From the NCBI GenBank assembly GCA_035695765.1, contig DASRRI010000061.1:54411-118410 (forward strand): DNA of 64,000 bases. The letters run 5' to 3'. Below are positions 26,676 through 36,135 of this stretch, piece after piece (the stretch's first letter is position 1; every line of letters starts with the position of its first letter). Source of the DNA: Dongia_A sp035695765 (GTDB taxonomy: Bacteria > Pseudomonadota > Alphaproteobacteria > Dongiales > Dongiaceae). The notes beneath the pieces were generated by a model. That model searched no databases and was not told the origin of the DNA. It worked only from the letters and a program-made list of their open reading frames with translations. Both the position numbers and the translations under genes were made by a program.

Positions 26676-28333
26676 TTCGTTACGTCGCGCAGCTTTACCC
26701 GGATCAATCCAAGCTTGACCAGGAAGGCGGCGTTGCGGGGCAGCAGGATGCGCTCCGCCTCGTTCAAATCCGCGCCGATATCCGAGAGGGTCACCGCGCG
26801 CTTCTCCGCCACTTTGCGTAGGACAAGATCGCACAGATCGAGCCGCAGCCGGTGCTTGGCGAAATTGAACAGCGGGTGCGCCACGATCATGGCGAGGTCG
26901 CCGGGAAAATCGCCGGGCTCCAGCCGGTGCAGCGGCGACAAGGTCTCGGTCGGATAGTCGACGAACAAGGTATAGGGGTCGGTGCGTGCCGGCCAATAGA
27001 CCGGGCCCTGCGCTGGCGCCGATTCCACCGCCGAAGCCCGGCGCGCCGCCAGCTCCGCCCATAGCGCCTGATAGCGCGTGATGAGATGGCGCCAATCGAA
27101 ATTCGCCGCGGCCGCCTCGCGCGCGGCTTCGCCCAACTTGGCGCGCAGTCCTGGATTTCCGATCAGGCTGATATAGGCCTCCGCCGTCGCGTTGATGTCG
27201 ACGGCGATGAACTGGCAAACATAGCCGCAATAACGGTCATAGGTGTCAATCCCGATGGCATGCCCGTCGGCCAGATCGATGCCCTGCCCCGGCGGTGGCG
27301 CCAGGGTCGGCACGCGGAAGCCATGTTCGCCATGCTGGACGGTGTCCTTGTAGCCGTCCCAATCGCTGACCACGCTGGGTAGGCCCGCTGCCATCGCCTC
27401 GATCGGCGTCAGGCCAAAGGTCTCCTGGATATTGTCGGAGAGCGAGGTGAAGATGTCCGCCGCCTGCCAGATGGCGAAGCGAACCTCCGGCTTGCGCGCA
27501 TCCAGAAAATGCGTGGTCACGCTCGGGCAGAAATCCCGCGCGCCGTCGCGGAACGAATTTTCGATGAAATCATTGGCGAACCAGCCGGCCTGGATCAAAT
27601 GCAGCCGCTTGCCGGTCTGCTGTGCAGCGCGTTCCAGCGCCAGATACATGGGGAACGGATGGGCCTTGGCATGGAAGCTGAGCCGGCCGACGAACAAGAA
27701 GGCGATATCGTCCGCCGCGATGCCGAGCGCCTCGCGCTGGGCCGCGCGCATTGCGGCATTGGGCGTGAAACGCGCGCAATCGACGCCGAGCGGGATGACC
27801 GGCAGTTGCGGGCGCGGAATCCGCTGAGCTCCGAGCCGGTCCTTCAAATAGGCCGCCTGCTCGTCCAGTAAGGCCTCAGCCATGGTGCGCACGGTCTTGG
27901 CGGTGCAGATCACCGCGTCCCAGTCTTGCAACGGCGCCAGCGGAAACTCCGCGATCATGTCCATCGCGCCAGCCGAGGCCGTCGTATGCGTGATGCCGGT
28001 CAGGCTGTAGGCGCGCTGATCACGGCCGCGCCGGCGCCAGGCGTGGTCATGCAGGCTGGGATCGGGGATATAGAGCGCGCCAGGCTTGGCGAGGCCTGCC
28101 GGATTGGCCCAGGGAATCCATTCGACCGGCGTTGCCGTGTGGCTCTGTGACACCGCCGCGAACTGCTCCGCTGCCCTGCGCTCTGACGCGTAACAATAGA
28201 ATCGCTCGACACCAGCGTGGCGGAGATAGGCGTCCAGGAACCCTTCACCAGCCGCCATGCGGCCCATCAGCTTCGGGCCCTTTGTGTCGTAGCCGGCGGG
28301 CACGTAATGAATGGCCGCATTGGATGCAGGCAT
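26672..28333 (-). CDS. Glycosyltransferase, GT4-like, with C-terminal extension
   Basis: 553 residues. GT-B fold: N-terminal acceptor lobe to about residue 180 and a GT1/GT4 Rossmann lobe (about 185-440) with VIPLGVDCARFTP, FLFVGRLSFHAKAHP, and the nucleotide-sugar motif SDNIQETFGLTPIEAMAAGLP, whose E-x7-E-type site is intact. Beyond about 440 there is an extra 110 residues containing HPLFNFAKHRLRLDLCDLVL and two helices that resemble a small winged-helix module. I cannot name the acceptor or sugar. No membrane segment. It is convergent with bioC and has no glycan-cluster neighbours. Confidence 0.85.
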   Translation of the reverse strand: MPASNAAIHYVPAGYDTKGPKLMGRMAAGEGFLDAYLRHAGVERFYCYASERRAAEQFAAVSQSHTATPVEWIPWANPAGLAKPGALYIPDPSLHDHAWRRRGRDQRAYSLTGITHTTASAGAMDMIAEFPLAPLQDWDAVICTAKTVRTMAEALLDEQAAYLKDRLGAQRIPRPQLPVIPLGVDCARFTPNAAMRAAQREALGIAADDIAFLFVGRLSFHAKAHPFPMYLALERAAQQTGKRLHLIQAGWFANDFIENSFRDGARDFCPSVTTHFLDARKPEVRFAIWQAADIFTSLSDNIQETFGLTPIEAMAAGLPSVVSDWDGYKDTVQHGEHGFRVPTLAPPPGQGIDLADGHAIGIDTYDRYCGYVCQFIAVDINATAEAYISLIGNPGLRAKLGEAAREAAAANFDWRHLITRYQALWAELAARRASAVESAPAQGPVYWPARTDPYTLFVDYPTETLSPLHRLEPGDFPGDLAMIVAHPLFNFAKHRLRLDLCDLVLRKVAEKRAVTLSDIGADLNEAERILLPRNAAFLVKLGLIRVKLRDVTN

Positions 28334-28467
28334 GATTCCCCCGAACAGAGCTGCGCGATGAAGCTTAGACGATGGCCGGGATTCGATTCAAATCGCGCGA
28401 TTAAGGGCTTTTTAGCACTCAGAGGGCACAAAATCCTCCGGTGCGGGGAAATCATCTGGTCTGAACC

Positions 28468-29022
28468 ATGGCAAGCCGGCGTCCTATCTATCGCAAGCAG
28501 GAAAAACGATCGACCTCGAAGATCGGATTGATGTTCTGCCTGCTGCTGGCCGGCGGCGTCCTGCTGGTGCCGATCGGCGGCGATCTCGTTCACAAGGCCA
28601 AGATGAAGGTGCGCGATCTGGCGCTAAGCTCGGGCGTGGTGGATTTCAATGACTGCGTCGTGACGCCCGATCACGCGCTCGCCTGCACCAGCGATGCCGC
28701 CGGCATGCCACTGCCGGCAGCGCTGCGGCGGATGCAGGACACGGAATCGCAGGTTGCGGCGGAGCGGGCGCAACGCCTGAAAGCCGAAAGCGCTGTGCAC
28801 CAGCTGGCCCTGGAGGTCGAGCGCCTCAGCACACAGGTGGCGCAGGGTCAGATCAGCGACCGAACCGTCCGTTTCTTCCCGGCGTTCGTCGGTGACGTCA
28901 CGCCGACGGCCCGCACCGGCGCCGATGATCCGGCCAAGGTACCCGCCGCCCCGGCTCAAGCTGCGCCGAACGATGAGGGCGCGGCTCCCGACACCGTCAT
29001 GCCGCCGTCGGAAGAGGACTAG
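28468..29022 (+). CDS. Single-pass membrane protein with coiled coil, unknown function
   Basis: 184 residues. A basic N-terminus (ASRRPIYRKQEKRSTSK) is followed by one transmembrane helix, GLMFCLLLAGGVLLVPIGG (about 20-38), giving an N-in, C-out topology. The periplasmic part has two Cys (NDCVVTPDHALACTSD), a coiled-coil-prone segment of about 45 residues (AALRRMQDTESQVAAERAQR onward) and an acidic Pro/Ala tail. The size and shape recall FtsB/FtsL-like proteins, but I see no family signature. It is divergent from the glycosyltransferase and its stop overlaps that of gyrB. Confidence 0.7.
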   Translation: MASRRPIYRKQEKRSTSKIGLMFCLLLAGGVLLVPIGGDLVHKAKMKVRDLALSSGVVDFNDCVVTPDHALACTSDAAGMPLPAALRRMQDTESQVAAERAQRLKAESAVHQLALEVERLSTQVAQGQISDRTVRFFPAFVGDVTPTARTGADDPAKVPAAPAQAAPNDEGAAPDTVMPPSEED

Positions 29023-31460
29023 ACGTCCAGGTTCGCGACGTTGAGCGCGTTAGCCTGGATGAAGTCGCGGCGCGGCTCCACCAGATCGCCCATCAGGGTC
29101 GAGAACACCTCTTCTGCTTCGTCGACGTGGGTGACTTTGACCTGCAGGAGCGTGCGGGCGTTGGGGTCGAGCGTCGTCTTCCACAGCTGCTCGGCCTGCA
29201 TTTCGCCGAGGCCCTTGTAGCGGCTGATCTCCATGCCCTTGCCGCCGATGTCCATCACCGCCTTGGCAAGGCCGATCGGGCCGTTGATGCGGATGTCGCG
29301 ATCCTTGACCACAAACCTTGCCGGCGCCGCGTAGATTTCCGCGAGCTCGCCCTTCATCGCCTCGAGCCGGTGGCAATCGGTCGAGCGGATCAAGGTAGCA
29401 TCGATGGTGTGGCTTTCCGTGATGCCGCGCAGGCGCCGCTTGAAAGCGAGGCCGCCATCCTGGTCGGCGAGGCCGGTCCAGCCGCGCTCCGCCTCCGGCG
29501 CCAGGGCATCCAGGCGCGCCGCGACTGCGGCGGCGACGCCAGGATCGGCAGCCGATTGCGGGTTGAGCGCACCTAGGATCGCCGCCTGTTCCACCACGTC
29601 GGGCGAGCCGACCTTGCGCGCCATCGGTTCCAGCAGGTGCTTGGCGTTCATCGCCTGGTCGAGCACCCGCCGGAGGTCGCGGCCGGCGATCTGGGCGCCG
29701 CTGCCCAGGGTGAGCATCGCGCCTTCGAGGCCGAGATTGAGCAGGAACTCCTCGAGCGCGCGATTATCCTTGAGGAAGGTCTCCGACTTGCCCCGCGCCG
29801 CGCGGAACAAGGGCGGCTGGGCGATGTAGAGGTAGCCTTTCTCGATTATCTCCGGCATCTGCCGATAGAAGAAGGTCAGCAACAAGGTGCGGATGTGGGA
29901 GCCGTCGACATCGGCGTCCGTCATGATGATGATCTTGTGATACCGCGCCTTGGCGATGTCGAACTCTTCCGGCCCGATGCTGGTGCCGACGGCCGCGATC
30001 AGCGTGCCGATCTCCGCCGAGCTCAGCATCTTGTCGAAGCGCGCGCGCTCGACATTCAGGATCTTGCCCCGCAGCGGCAGGATCGCCTGGGTCTTTCGGT
30101 CGCGGCCGCTCTTGGCGGTCCCGCCGGCGCTGTCGCCCTCGACCACGAACAATTCGGACAAAGCCGGATCGCGCTCCTGGCAATCCGCCAGCTTGCCCGG
30201 CAATGAATTGACATCCAGCGCGCCCTTGCGGCGCGTCAGATCGCGGGCCTTGCGCGCCGCTTCGCGCGCCGCCGCCGCTTCCACCACCTTGGCGATGATC
30301 TTCTTGGCGTCGGTCGGATGCTCTTCCAGCCACTGGCCGAGCTTTTCGTTCACCACCGCTTCGACGATCGGCCTGACTTCGGAGGAGACCAGCTTGTCCT
30401 TGGTCTGGGAGGAGAACTTGGGATCCGGCACCTTCACGGAGAGCACGCAGGTCAGGCCTTCGCGCACGTCGTCGCCGGTCAGCTCCACCTTCTCGCGCTT
30501 CGCGATTCCGCTTTCCTCGGCGTATTTGTTGATCTGCCGCGTGAGCGCCCCACGATAGCCGGCAAGATGCGTGCCGCCGTCGCGCTGCGGGATGTTGTTG
30601 GTGAAGCAGAACATGTTCTCGTGATAGGCGTCGGTCCATTCCATCGCGGCTTCGACCGTGATGCCGTCCCTCTCGCCCGCCAGTACGATCGGCGGCTCAT
30701 GCAGCGCGTTCTTGGCACGGTCGATATAGCGCACGAAGGCCTCGATGCCGCCTTCGTAATGGAATTCGGCCTGCTTCGGCTCCACCCCGCGCGCGTCGGT
30801 GAGGATGAGGCGTACGCCCGAATTGAGGAATGCCAGCTCGCGCAGGCGATGCTCCAGCGTCGCATAGTCGAATTCGGTCTTGGTGAAGATCTTGTCCGAC
30901 GGCCAGAAGGTGACTTCGGTCCCGCGCTTGCCGTGAGCGTCGCCGACCACCGCCAACGGCGCCTCGACATCGCCCATGCGGAAACGCACGAAATGCTCGT
31001 GCCCGTCGCGCCAGATCTTGAGGTCGAGATGCTCCGAGAGTGCATTCACGACCGAGACGCCGACGCCGTGCAGTCCGCCCGACACCTTGTAGGAGTTCTG
31101 GTCGAACTTACCGCCGGCATGAAGCTGGGTCATGATGACCTCGGCCGCCGAGACACCCTCTTCCTTATGGATGTCGACCGGGATGCCGCGGCCATTGTCG
31201 CGCACCGTCACCGAGCCGTCGCCATTCAGCATCACGTCGACGCGGTCGCAGAAGCCGGCGAGGGATTCGTCGATCGCATTGTCCACGACTTCGTAGACCA
31301 TGTGATGCAGACCCGACCCATCATCGGTGTCGCCGATATACATGCCGGGGCGCTTGCGCACCGCGTCGAGGCCCTTCAGGACCTTGATCGAATCGGCATC
31401 GTAGCTTTCGCCATCGCCAGCCGGATTCGGCGGAATATCGTTCTTGTCATCAGTCATCAT
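29019..31460 (-). CDS. gyrB: DNA gyrase subunit B
   Basis: 813 residues. ATPase subunit of gyrase, which introduces negative supercoils. The GHKL ATPase has EVVDNAIDESLAG, DNGRGIPVDIH, GGLHGVGVSVVNALS and the transducer lysine loop QTKDKL. TOPRIM has EGDSAGG (about residue 440) and DADVDGSHI (about 515). A family insertion lies in the C-terminal half before IRINGPIGLAKAV, and the end ERRDFI-like tail EPRRDFIQ is normal. The QTK and DVDGS forms favour GyrB over ParE. Last gene of the dnaN-recF-gyrB run; ATG 31457 is an equally likely start. Confidence 0.98.
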   Translation of the reverse strand: MMTDDKNDIPPNPAGDGESYDADSIKVLKGLDAVRKRPGMYIGDTDDGSGLHHMVYEVVDNAIDESLAGFCDRVDVMLNGDGSVTVRDNGRGIPVDIHKEEGVSAAEVIMTQLHAGGKFDQNSYKVSGGLHGVGVSVVNALSEHLDLKIWRDGHEHFVRFRMGDVEAPLAVVGDAHGKRGTEVTFWPSDKIFTKTEFDYATLEHRLRELAFLNSGVRLILTDARGVEPKQAEFHYEGGIEAFVRYIDRAKNALHEPPIVLAGERDGITVEAAMEWTDAYHENMFCFTNNIPQRDGGTHLAGYRGALTRQINKYAEESGIAKREKVELTGDDVREGLTCVLSVKVPDPKFSSQTKDKLVSSEVRPIVEAVVNEKLGQWLEEHPTDAKKIIAKVVEAAAAREAARKARDLTRRKGALDVNSLPGKLADCQERDPALSELFVVEGDSAGGTAKSGRDRKTQAILPLRGKILNVERARFDKMLSSAEIGTLIAAVGTSIGPEEFDIAKARYHKIIIMTDADVDGSHIRTLLLTFFYRQMPEIIEKGYLYIAQPPLFRAARGKSETFLKDNRALEEFLLNLGLEGAMLTLGSGAQIAGRDLRRVLDQAMNAKHLLEPMARKVGSPDVVEQAAILGALNPQSAADPGVAAAVAARLDALAPEAERGWTGLADQDGGLAFKRRLRGITESHTIDATLIRSTDCHRLEAMKGELAEIYAAPARFVVKDRDIRINGPIGLAKAVMDIGGKGMEISRYKGLGEMQAEQLWKTTLDPNARTLLQVKVTHVDEAEEVFSTLMGDLVEPRRDFIQANALNVANLDV

Positions 31461-31499
31461 AGTTCACTCAATGTCATCGGCGGAATAAAGCCGGGATTT

Positions 31500-32738
31500 C
31501 TAGAGAGAATGGACGCGGCCGTCTTCGACCGCGAAAAACTGGGCGCTGCCGGCAAGCGGGCGGAACAGATCGCGATCCGTCCCTGTCAGCCAAGCCTGCA
31601 GGCCGAGCGCCAGGATCTCCGCAAACAATGCCTCGCGCCGCCGCCCATCGAGATGCGAGACCGCTTCATCCAGCAGCAAGAGCGGCGCTTGGCCACGGCG
31701 GCGCTTGGTCAGGCGCGCCTCCGCCAAGGCGATCGAGAGCAGCAGAGCGCGCTGCTCGCCGGTCGAACATTCGGCCGCGCGCAACGGCGCATTGCCGAGC
31801 GCCCGGCCGAGATAGATCACCTCCAGGTCGCTCCGATGCGTGCCCCATTCGGTGATTCCCGAGGCCGCATCGCCGGCGCGCGCGCCCTTGAGGTGCGCCT
31901 TCAATCTGTCCTCCGCCGCCAGCGCAGGACCCTCCGCGAGCCAGATCTCCACCGCGCCGGCAGCCGCCAGGCTGGCGCGCGGGAATGGACCGTCGCTTTC
32001 GCCCAGCGCGAGGTTGAGCGCATCGATCGCCTCGCGCCGCGAGGCCGCGATGGCAACTGCCGCTCCGGACATCTCTGCCTCCAGCGCGTCGAGCCAGGCA
32101 TCCAGATCCATTTGCGGCGCACTCACCTCGCCGCGCAGCAGGCGCGCGCGTTCGCGCATCGCCGCCTCATAGGCCGCCACCCGCGCAGCGTGGCTGGGAT
32201 CAATCCCGGTCACCAGCCGGTCGAGATAGCGTCGGCGGGCAGAAGCGGTATCGTCGAACAGCCCATCCATCGCCGGCACCAGCCATTGCACCGACAGGAC
32301 GTCGGCGAAGTCGGCCTGCGAGCGGGCCGGCGCGCCGTTGATGCGGGCGAGCCGCCGATCGCGTCCGATCTGCGCCTGCGCCATTGGATCGCGACCCGTG
32401 CCGAGCGCATATTCGCCGCCGGCCGTCTGCAGCTTGGCGTGCACGGCCCAAGCCATGTTGGCCTGGTTGCCGACACCCCTGAAATCGATCTCCGACAGCT
32501 TGGCGCGGTTGAGACCGCTGCCGGGTCCGAGCAGCGAGAGCGCCTCCAGCAAATTCGTCTTGCCCGCGCCGTTGCCCCCGACCAGCACCACGGGCAGCAG
32601 TTCCAGGTCCAGCGCGAGGTGGCGATAGTTGCGAAACCGGGTCAGGGCGAGATGTGTCAATCCAACCGCAACCGCCGGCGAGGCGCCGGTCGCGGTCATT
32701 GCATCTTGGGTCCTTGGTTCCTGCGCGTAGCCTGCCAA
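31500..32738 (-). CDS. recF: DNA replication and repair protein RecF
   Basis: 412 residues. SMC-like ATPase that helps RecOR load RecA at gaps. It opens with LTRFRNYRHLALDL and Walker A VGGNGAGKTNLLEAL. The signature STGEQRALLLSIALAEA and Walker B LLLLDEAVSHLD follow near residues 320-360. Full length. It starts 4 nt after the dnaN stop and precedes gyrB by 39 nt, so the three genes are one transcription unit. Confidence 0.97.
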   Translation of the reverse strand: MAGYAQEPRTQDAMTATGASPAVAVGLTHLALTRFRNYRHLALDLELLPVVLVGGNGAGKTNLLEALSLLGPGSGLNRAKLSEIDFRGVGNQANMAWAVHAKLQTAGGEYALGTGRDPMAQAQIGRDRRLARINGAPARSQADFADVLSVQWLVPAMDGLFDDTASARRRYLDRLVTGIDPSHAARVAAYEAAMRERARLLRGEVSAPQMDLDAWLDALEAEMSGAAVAIAASRREAIDALNLALGESDGPFPRASLAAAGAVEIWLAEGPALAAEDRLKAHLKGARAGDAASGITEWGTHRSDLEVIYLGRALGNAPLRAAECSTGEQRALLLSIALAEARLTKRRRGQAPLLLLDEAVSHLDGRRREALFAEILALGLQAWLTGTDRDLFRPLAGSAQFFAVEDGRVHSL

Positions 32739-32742
32739 GCCG

Positions 32743-33861
32743 TCACACCCGCATCGGCATCAGCACGTAGAGCGCCATGGCGTCGGCCATGTCACGCACC
32801 AGAGTCGGCGCGACCGCGTCGGCCAGCACCATCTGCAAGCCGTCGCCGTCGATCTCGTCGGCCACGTCCAATAGATAGCGCGAGTTGAAGCCGATTTCGA
32901 GGGGCGCGCCCTCGTATTTGACTTCCAGCTCTTCGATCGCCGTCCCGTTCTCCGGCGAGGTGGCGGAGATCACGACCACCCCCGATTTGAGGGCGAGCTT
33001 CACCGCGCGCGATTTCTCGCTGGAGATGGTGGAGACGCGGTCTACGGCATCGCGGAACGCGCGCCGGTCGACTTCCAGCACCTTGTCGTTGCCGGTCGGG
33101 ATCACCCGCTGGTAATCGGGGAACGACCCGTCGATCAGCTTCGAGGTCAGCACGATATCGTCGAAGGCGAAGCGCACGCGGGTGTCGGAGAGGGAGACCT
33201 CCACCGTGCCGTCGATCTCCTCGATCAGCTTCCTTACCTCGCCCACCATCTTGCGCGGGATGATGACGCCGGGGATCTTCTCCGCCCCTTCCGGCAGCGG
33301 CATCTCGACCCGCGCCAGGCGATGGCCGTCCGTCGCCACCGCGCGCAAGACATGCTGCTTGCCGCCGGTATGGGCATGGAGATAGATGCCGTTCAGGTAA
33401 TACCGGGTCTCCTCGGTCGAGATCGCGAAGCGCGTATGGTCGATCAGGCTCCGGAGATCGACCGCCGAGAGCGGGAACCGGTGGGGCAGATCGCCGGCCG
33501 CTGTCGAGGGAAAATCCTCCTTGGGCAGGGTCTGCAACGTAAAGCGTGAGCGGCCGGCCCTGATCGCCACCTGGCCGCCGTCGCCAGCCAGCTCCAGCTG
33601 GATCTGCGAACCTTCGGGCAGCTTGCGCACGATGTCATAGAGCATGTGGGCGGGAACAGTGGCGGCGCCAGGAGCCGCGATCTCCGCGGTCGTATGGTCG
33701 ACGATCGCCAGGTCCATGTCGGTGGCGGTGAGGCCGACCCGGTCGCCTTTGGCGTCCACCAGCACGTTGCTGAGGATCGGAATGGTGTTGCGCCGCTCCA
33801 CCACGCTTTGGACGTGGCCCAGGGATTTCAGCAATGCAGTCCGTTCGATCGTCAGTTTCAT
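32743..33861 (-). CDS. dnaN: DNA polymerase III sliding clamp (beta subunit)
   Basis: 372 residues from ATG 33861 (MKLTIERTALLKSL). Ring-shaped processivity clamp made of three similar domains. Seen are ERRNTIPILSNVLVDA, the second-domain FAISTEETRYYLNGIYLH, ATDGHRLA, and the canonical C-terminal end ALYVLMPMRV with the hydrophobic peptide-binding cleft residues. An upstream in-frame ATG would add 15 unconserved residues. Expressed from its own promoter about 160-190 nt upstream (34021-34049) and linked to recF and gyrB. Confidence 0.98.
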   Translation of the reverse strand: MKLTIERTALLKSLGHVQSVVERRNTIPILSNVLVDAKGDRVGLTATDMDLAIVDHTTAEIAAPGAATVPAHMLYDIVRKLPEGSQIQLELAGDGGQVAIRAGRSRFTLQTLPKEDFPSTAAGDLPHRFPLSAVDLRSLIDHTRFAISTEETRYYLNGIYLHAHTGGKQHVLRAVATDGHRLARVEMPLPEGAEKIPGVIIPRKMVGEVRKLIEEIDGTVEVSLSDTRVRFAFDDIVLTSKLIDGSFPDYQRVIPTGNDKVLEVDRRAFRDAVDRVSTISSEKSRAVKLALKSGVVVISATSPENGTAIEELEVKYEGAPLEIGFNSRYLLDVADEIDGDGLQMVLADAVAPTLVRDMADAMALYVLMPMRV

Positions 33862-34273
33862 GGTCCTTGCAACCCCATCGCAAATCTTTGACGACCGGTC
33901 CTTCAAGGCTGGAACAAGGGGTTCCGGCCGCTCCGGTCGTTGCTTATTTTTCCTTGCTGGAGTGCCCGGAGAAGCCCGGCGGATCGGCCCGAATCAAGGG
34001 GCCCATACAGCAAGTCAGGGATTATATCAGGCCGGGCGGGAAGCAACAGCCAAAAGCGCGATAGATAGCCGTCCGGAGCGGCCGATGACCCGCTCCGGCT
34101 GAGCCATTTTGGGCTTTTTGCCGCCCTTCCCCCAGCGATTTCCGGCGGGCTTGCCCGCGGGTTCCCCGGACGGTCGGCGGCTGGTCTCAATGCCGGCCTG
34201 CCGACCGCCTGAAGGCCCCTACGCTACACACACGCCCCAAGAACCCCCCAGGCAAAAGCCCTGAGCGTCGCGC
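33862..34273. other. 412-nt gap between dnaA and dnaN: leader and promoter, no gene
   Basis: No convincing gene. The left part is a leader of about 150 nt before dnaN with a GC-rich inverted pair (CGACCGG facing CCGGTCG on the minus strand, about 33891-33938). The right part, just after dnaA, contains several GC-rich hairpins and a GGGCTTTTTGCC run near 34111-34122. I found no sequence matching TTATCCACA closely here. Confidence 0.5.
34021..34049 (-). promoter_or_regulatory. Predicted promoter of dnaN-recF-gyrB
   Basis: On the minus strand a perfect TATAAT (34026 to 34021) with an extended-10 TGA before it, preceded after 17 nt by CTGTTG (34049 to 34044). It would give a 5' leader of about 150 nt before dnaN. 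Confidence 0.6.
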
Positions 34274-35683
34274 TTAGCCATCCAGCATGCGCTTCAGCAG
34301 ATCGACATCCTCGGCAAAACCGCTGTCGGCGGCGCACAATTCCTCGACCTTCTTGACCGCATGCATGACCGTCGTGTGGTCGCGCCCACCGAACTTGCGG
34401 CCGATCTCCGGCAGCGAGCGGGTGGTCAGCTGCTTGGCCAGGAACATCGCGATCTGGCGGGGCCGGGCGACCTGGCGGGCGCGGCGCGGCGACTGCATGT
34501 CGGCAAGCTTGATGTTGAAATGCTCGGCCACGCGCTTCTGGATCTCCTCGATCGTGACCCGCCGGTCGTTGGCGCGGAGCAGGTCGCGCAGCAGCTCCTG
34601 CGCCGATTCCAGGGTTACGGGATGGCCGACCAGGGTCGCGTGGGCCGTGATGCGGGTCAGCGCCCCCTCCAGCTCGCGCACGTTCGAGGAGATGCGGTGC
34701 GCCAGGAACTCCAGCACCTTGTGGGGGATCGGAACGCCCGATTGCTCGGCGCGCGATTGCAAGATGCCGAGGCGGAGCTCGTAGGTGGTCGGATGGATGT
34801 CCGCGACCAGGCCCCAGCCGAGGCGGGAACGCATGCGCTCCTCGAGCCCCTCGAGATCGGAGGGCGACTTGTCGGCGGAGAGCACGACTTGCCGGTTCTG
34901 GTCGGCAAGGGCGTTGAAGGTGTGGAAGAACTCTTCCTGGGTCGAATCCTTGCCGATGATGAATTGCACGTCATCCACCATCAGGATGTCAACCGAGCGG
35001 AACAGCTCCTTGAACGACATGGTGTTCTTGTTCCGGATGGCGCGGATGAACTGGTACATGAACTTTTCGGCCGAGAGATAGATGACCTTTTTGCCCGGCT
35101 TCTTGGTGCGCATGTGCCAGGCGATGGCGTTCATCAAATGCGTCTTGCCAAGCCCGACGCCGCCATAGAGGAACAAAGGATTGAAGGGCACGCTGTCGGC
35201 TTCCGCCACGCGCAGCGCCGCGGCGTGCGCCAGCTCGTTGGACTTGCCGACCACGAAATTCTCGAACGTGAGGCGCGGGTCCAGTGGCGCGGAAACGCTT
35301 TCCACGCTGTCATCCTCGCGGATCGGCGTCGCCGGCACCGGGGAGATGGCAACCGGTGCATCATCGTCCAGGGTGGGATTGTCGAGATTGTCGAGTTCCA
35401 GCTCCGGCACCGGACGGTGGGAATCCACAATGACCTCGACCGTGCGCACTTCCGGGTTCTCCGAGCTCCAGAGCGCCTTCAGCCGGTCCGCATAATGCGT
35501 CGCCACCCAATCGCGCATGAAGCGCGACGGAACTGAGACGCGCAGGTCCGGCCCACGCTTGCCGGCCAGGTTCAATGGCTTCAGCCAGGAGCGGAAGGTC
35601 GCCTCGCCGAATTCCGCCCTCAGCCTTCCACGCACCCGCGCCCATTGCGCATTGAGCATGGAATCGCTGTTCAATTCCGTCAT
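34274..35683 (-). CDS. dnaA: Chromosomal replication initiator DnaA
   Basis: 469 residues from ATG 35683, preceded by GGGGG; ATG 35719 is an alternative that overlaps the rhodanese stop as ATGA. Domain I (WARVRGRLRAEFGEATFRSW) is followed by an acidic linker, then AAA+ domain III with Walker A GGVGLGKTHL (about 178), Walker B DILMVDDVQF (about 236) and sensor motifs. Domain IV has the DNA-binding helix-turn-helix with FGGRDHTTVMHAVKK. ATP-DnaA opens oriC and acts as a transcription regulator. The window holds the rare intact order dnaA-dnaN-recF-gyrB for this class. Confidence 0.98.
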   Translation of the reverse strand: MTELNSDSMLNAQWARVRGRLRAEFGEATFRSWLKPLNLAGKRGPDLRVSVPSRFMRDWVATHYADRLKALWSSENPEVRTVEVIVDSHRPVPELELDNLDNPTLDDDAPVAISPVPATPIREDDSVESVSAPLDPRLTFENFVVGKSNELAHAAALRVAEADSVPFNPLFLYGGVGLGKTHLMNAIAWHMRTKKPGKKVIYLSAEKFMYQFIRAIRNKNTMSFKELFRSVDILMVDDVQFIIGKDSTQEEFFHTFNALADQNRQVVLSADKSPSDLEGLEERMRSRLGWGLVADIHPTTYELRLGILQSRAEQSGVPIPHKVLEFLAHRISSNVRELEGALTRITAHATLVGHPVTLESAQELLRDLLRANDRRVTIEEIQKRVAEHFNIKLADMQSPRRARQVARPRQIAMFLAKQLTTRSLPEIGRKFGGRDHTTVMHAVKKVEELCAADSGFAEDVDLLKRMLDG

Positions 35684-35715
35684 TGCCAACCCCCAAAAAT
35701 CTTGCGTACGCGCGT

Positions 35716-36135
35716 TCATTGCTGCACCCACGGCAGATTGCTGGCCTTCCAGCCATTGGACCCGCCCCGATGGCCGTGGCTGTCGATATCCCCCTCGAAG
35801 CCACCAGCGACGTTGAAACATGTGCTGTAGCCTGCCGCGGTCAGCGCCTGGGCCGCTGATCTGGAGCGTGCGCCGCTGCGGCAGATGAAATAGAGCGGCG
35901 CGCTCTTGTCCCCACTGGTCATCTGCTCGACCTTGGCGACGAAATCCGGATCGACCTGCATCTGCGGATAGACCTGCCAGCACAGGAAGGCGGCCTTCTT
36001 GCCGAGGCTGCGCAAATCGGGCACCCCGACGAAGCTCCATTCCGGCTGCGTGCGTACATCGATCAGTACCGCCTTGGGATCCTGCGAGAGGCCCTTCCAG
36101 GCCTCGGCTGGCGATACGTCCCCCGCGTAGCTCAT
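35716..36135 (-). CDS. Rhodanese-like domain protein
   Basis: 139 residues from ATG 36135; an ATG 60 nt upstream is also in frame. Single rhodanese domain: SPAEAWKGLSQDPKAVLIDV, the PEWSFVGVP loop, and active-site loop ICRSGARSRSAA with Cys85. The Cys and the six-residue loop are intact, so sulfurtransferase activity is plausible. There is no signal peptide. Its stop codon overlaps a possible dnaA start (ATGA), so it is probably in the dnaA transcription unit; a functional link to DnaA is not known to me. Confidence 0.92.
   Translation of the reverse strand: MSYAGDVSPAEAWKGLSQDPKAVLIDVRTQPEWSFVGVPDLRSLGKKAAFLCWQVYPQMQVDPDFVAKVEQMTSGDKSAPLYFICRSGARSRSAAQALTAAGYSTCFNVAGGFEGDIDSHGHRGGSNGWKASNLPWVQQ

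Noticed and set aside
30318..32888. 856-codon plus-strand frame opposite gyrB and recF
   Set aside because: It is antisense to two conserved genes and has the composition of a shadow frame in GC-rich DNA.
33862..34273. DnaA boxes or an origin between dnaA and dnaN
   Set aside because: No sequence close to TTATCCACA was found; a promoter and GC-rich hairpins explain the gap.
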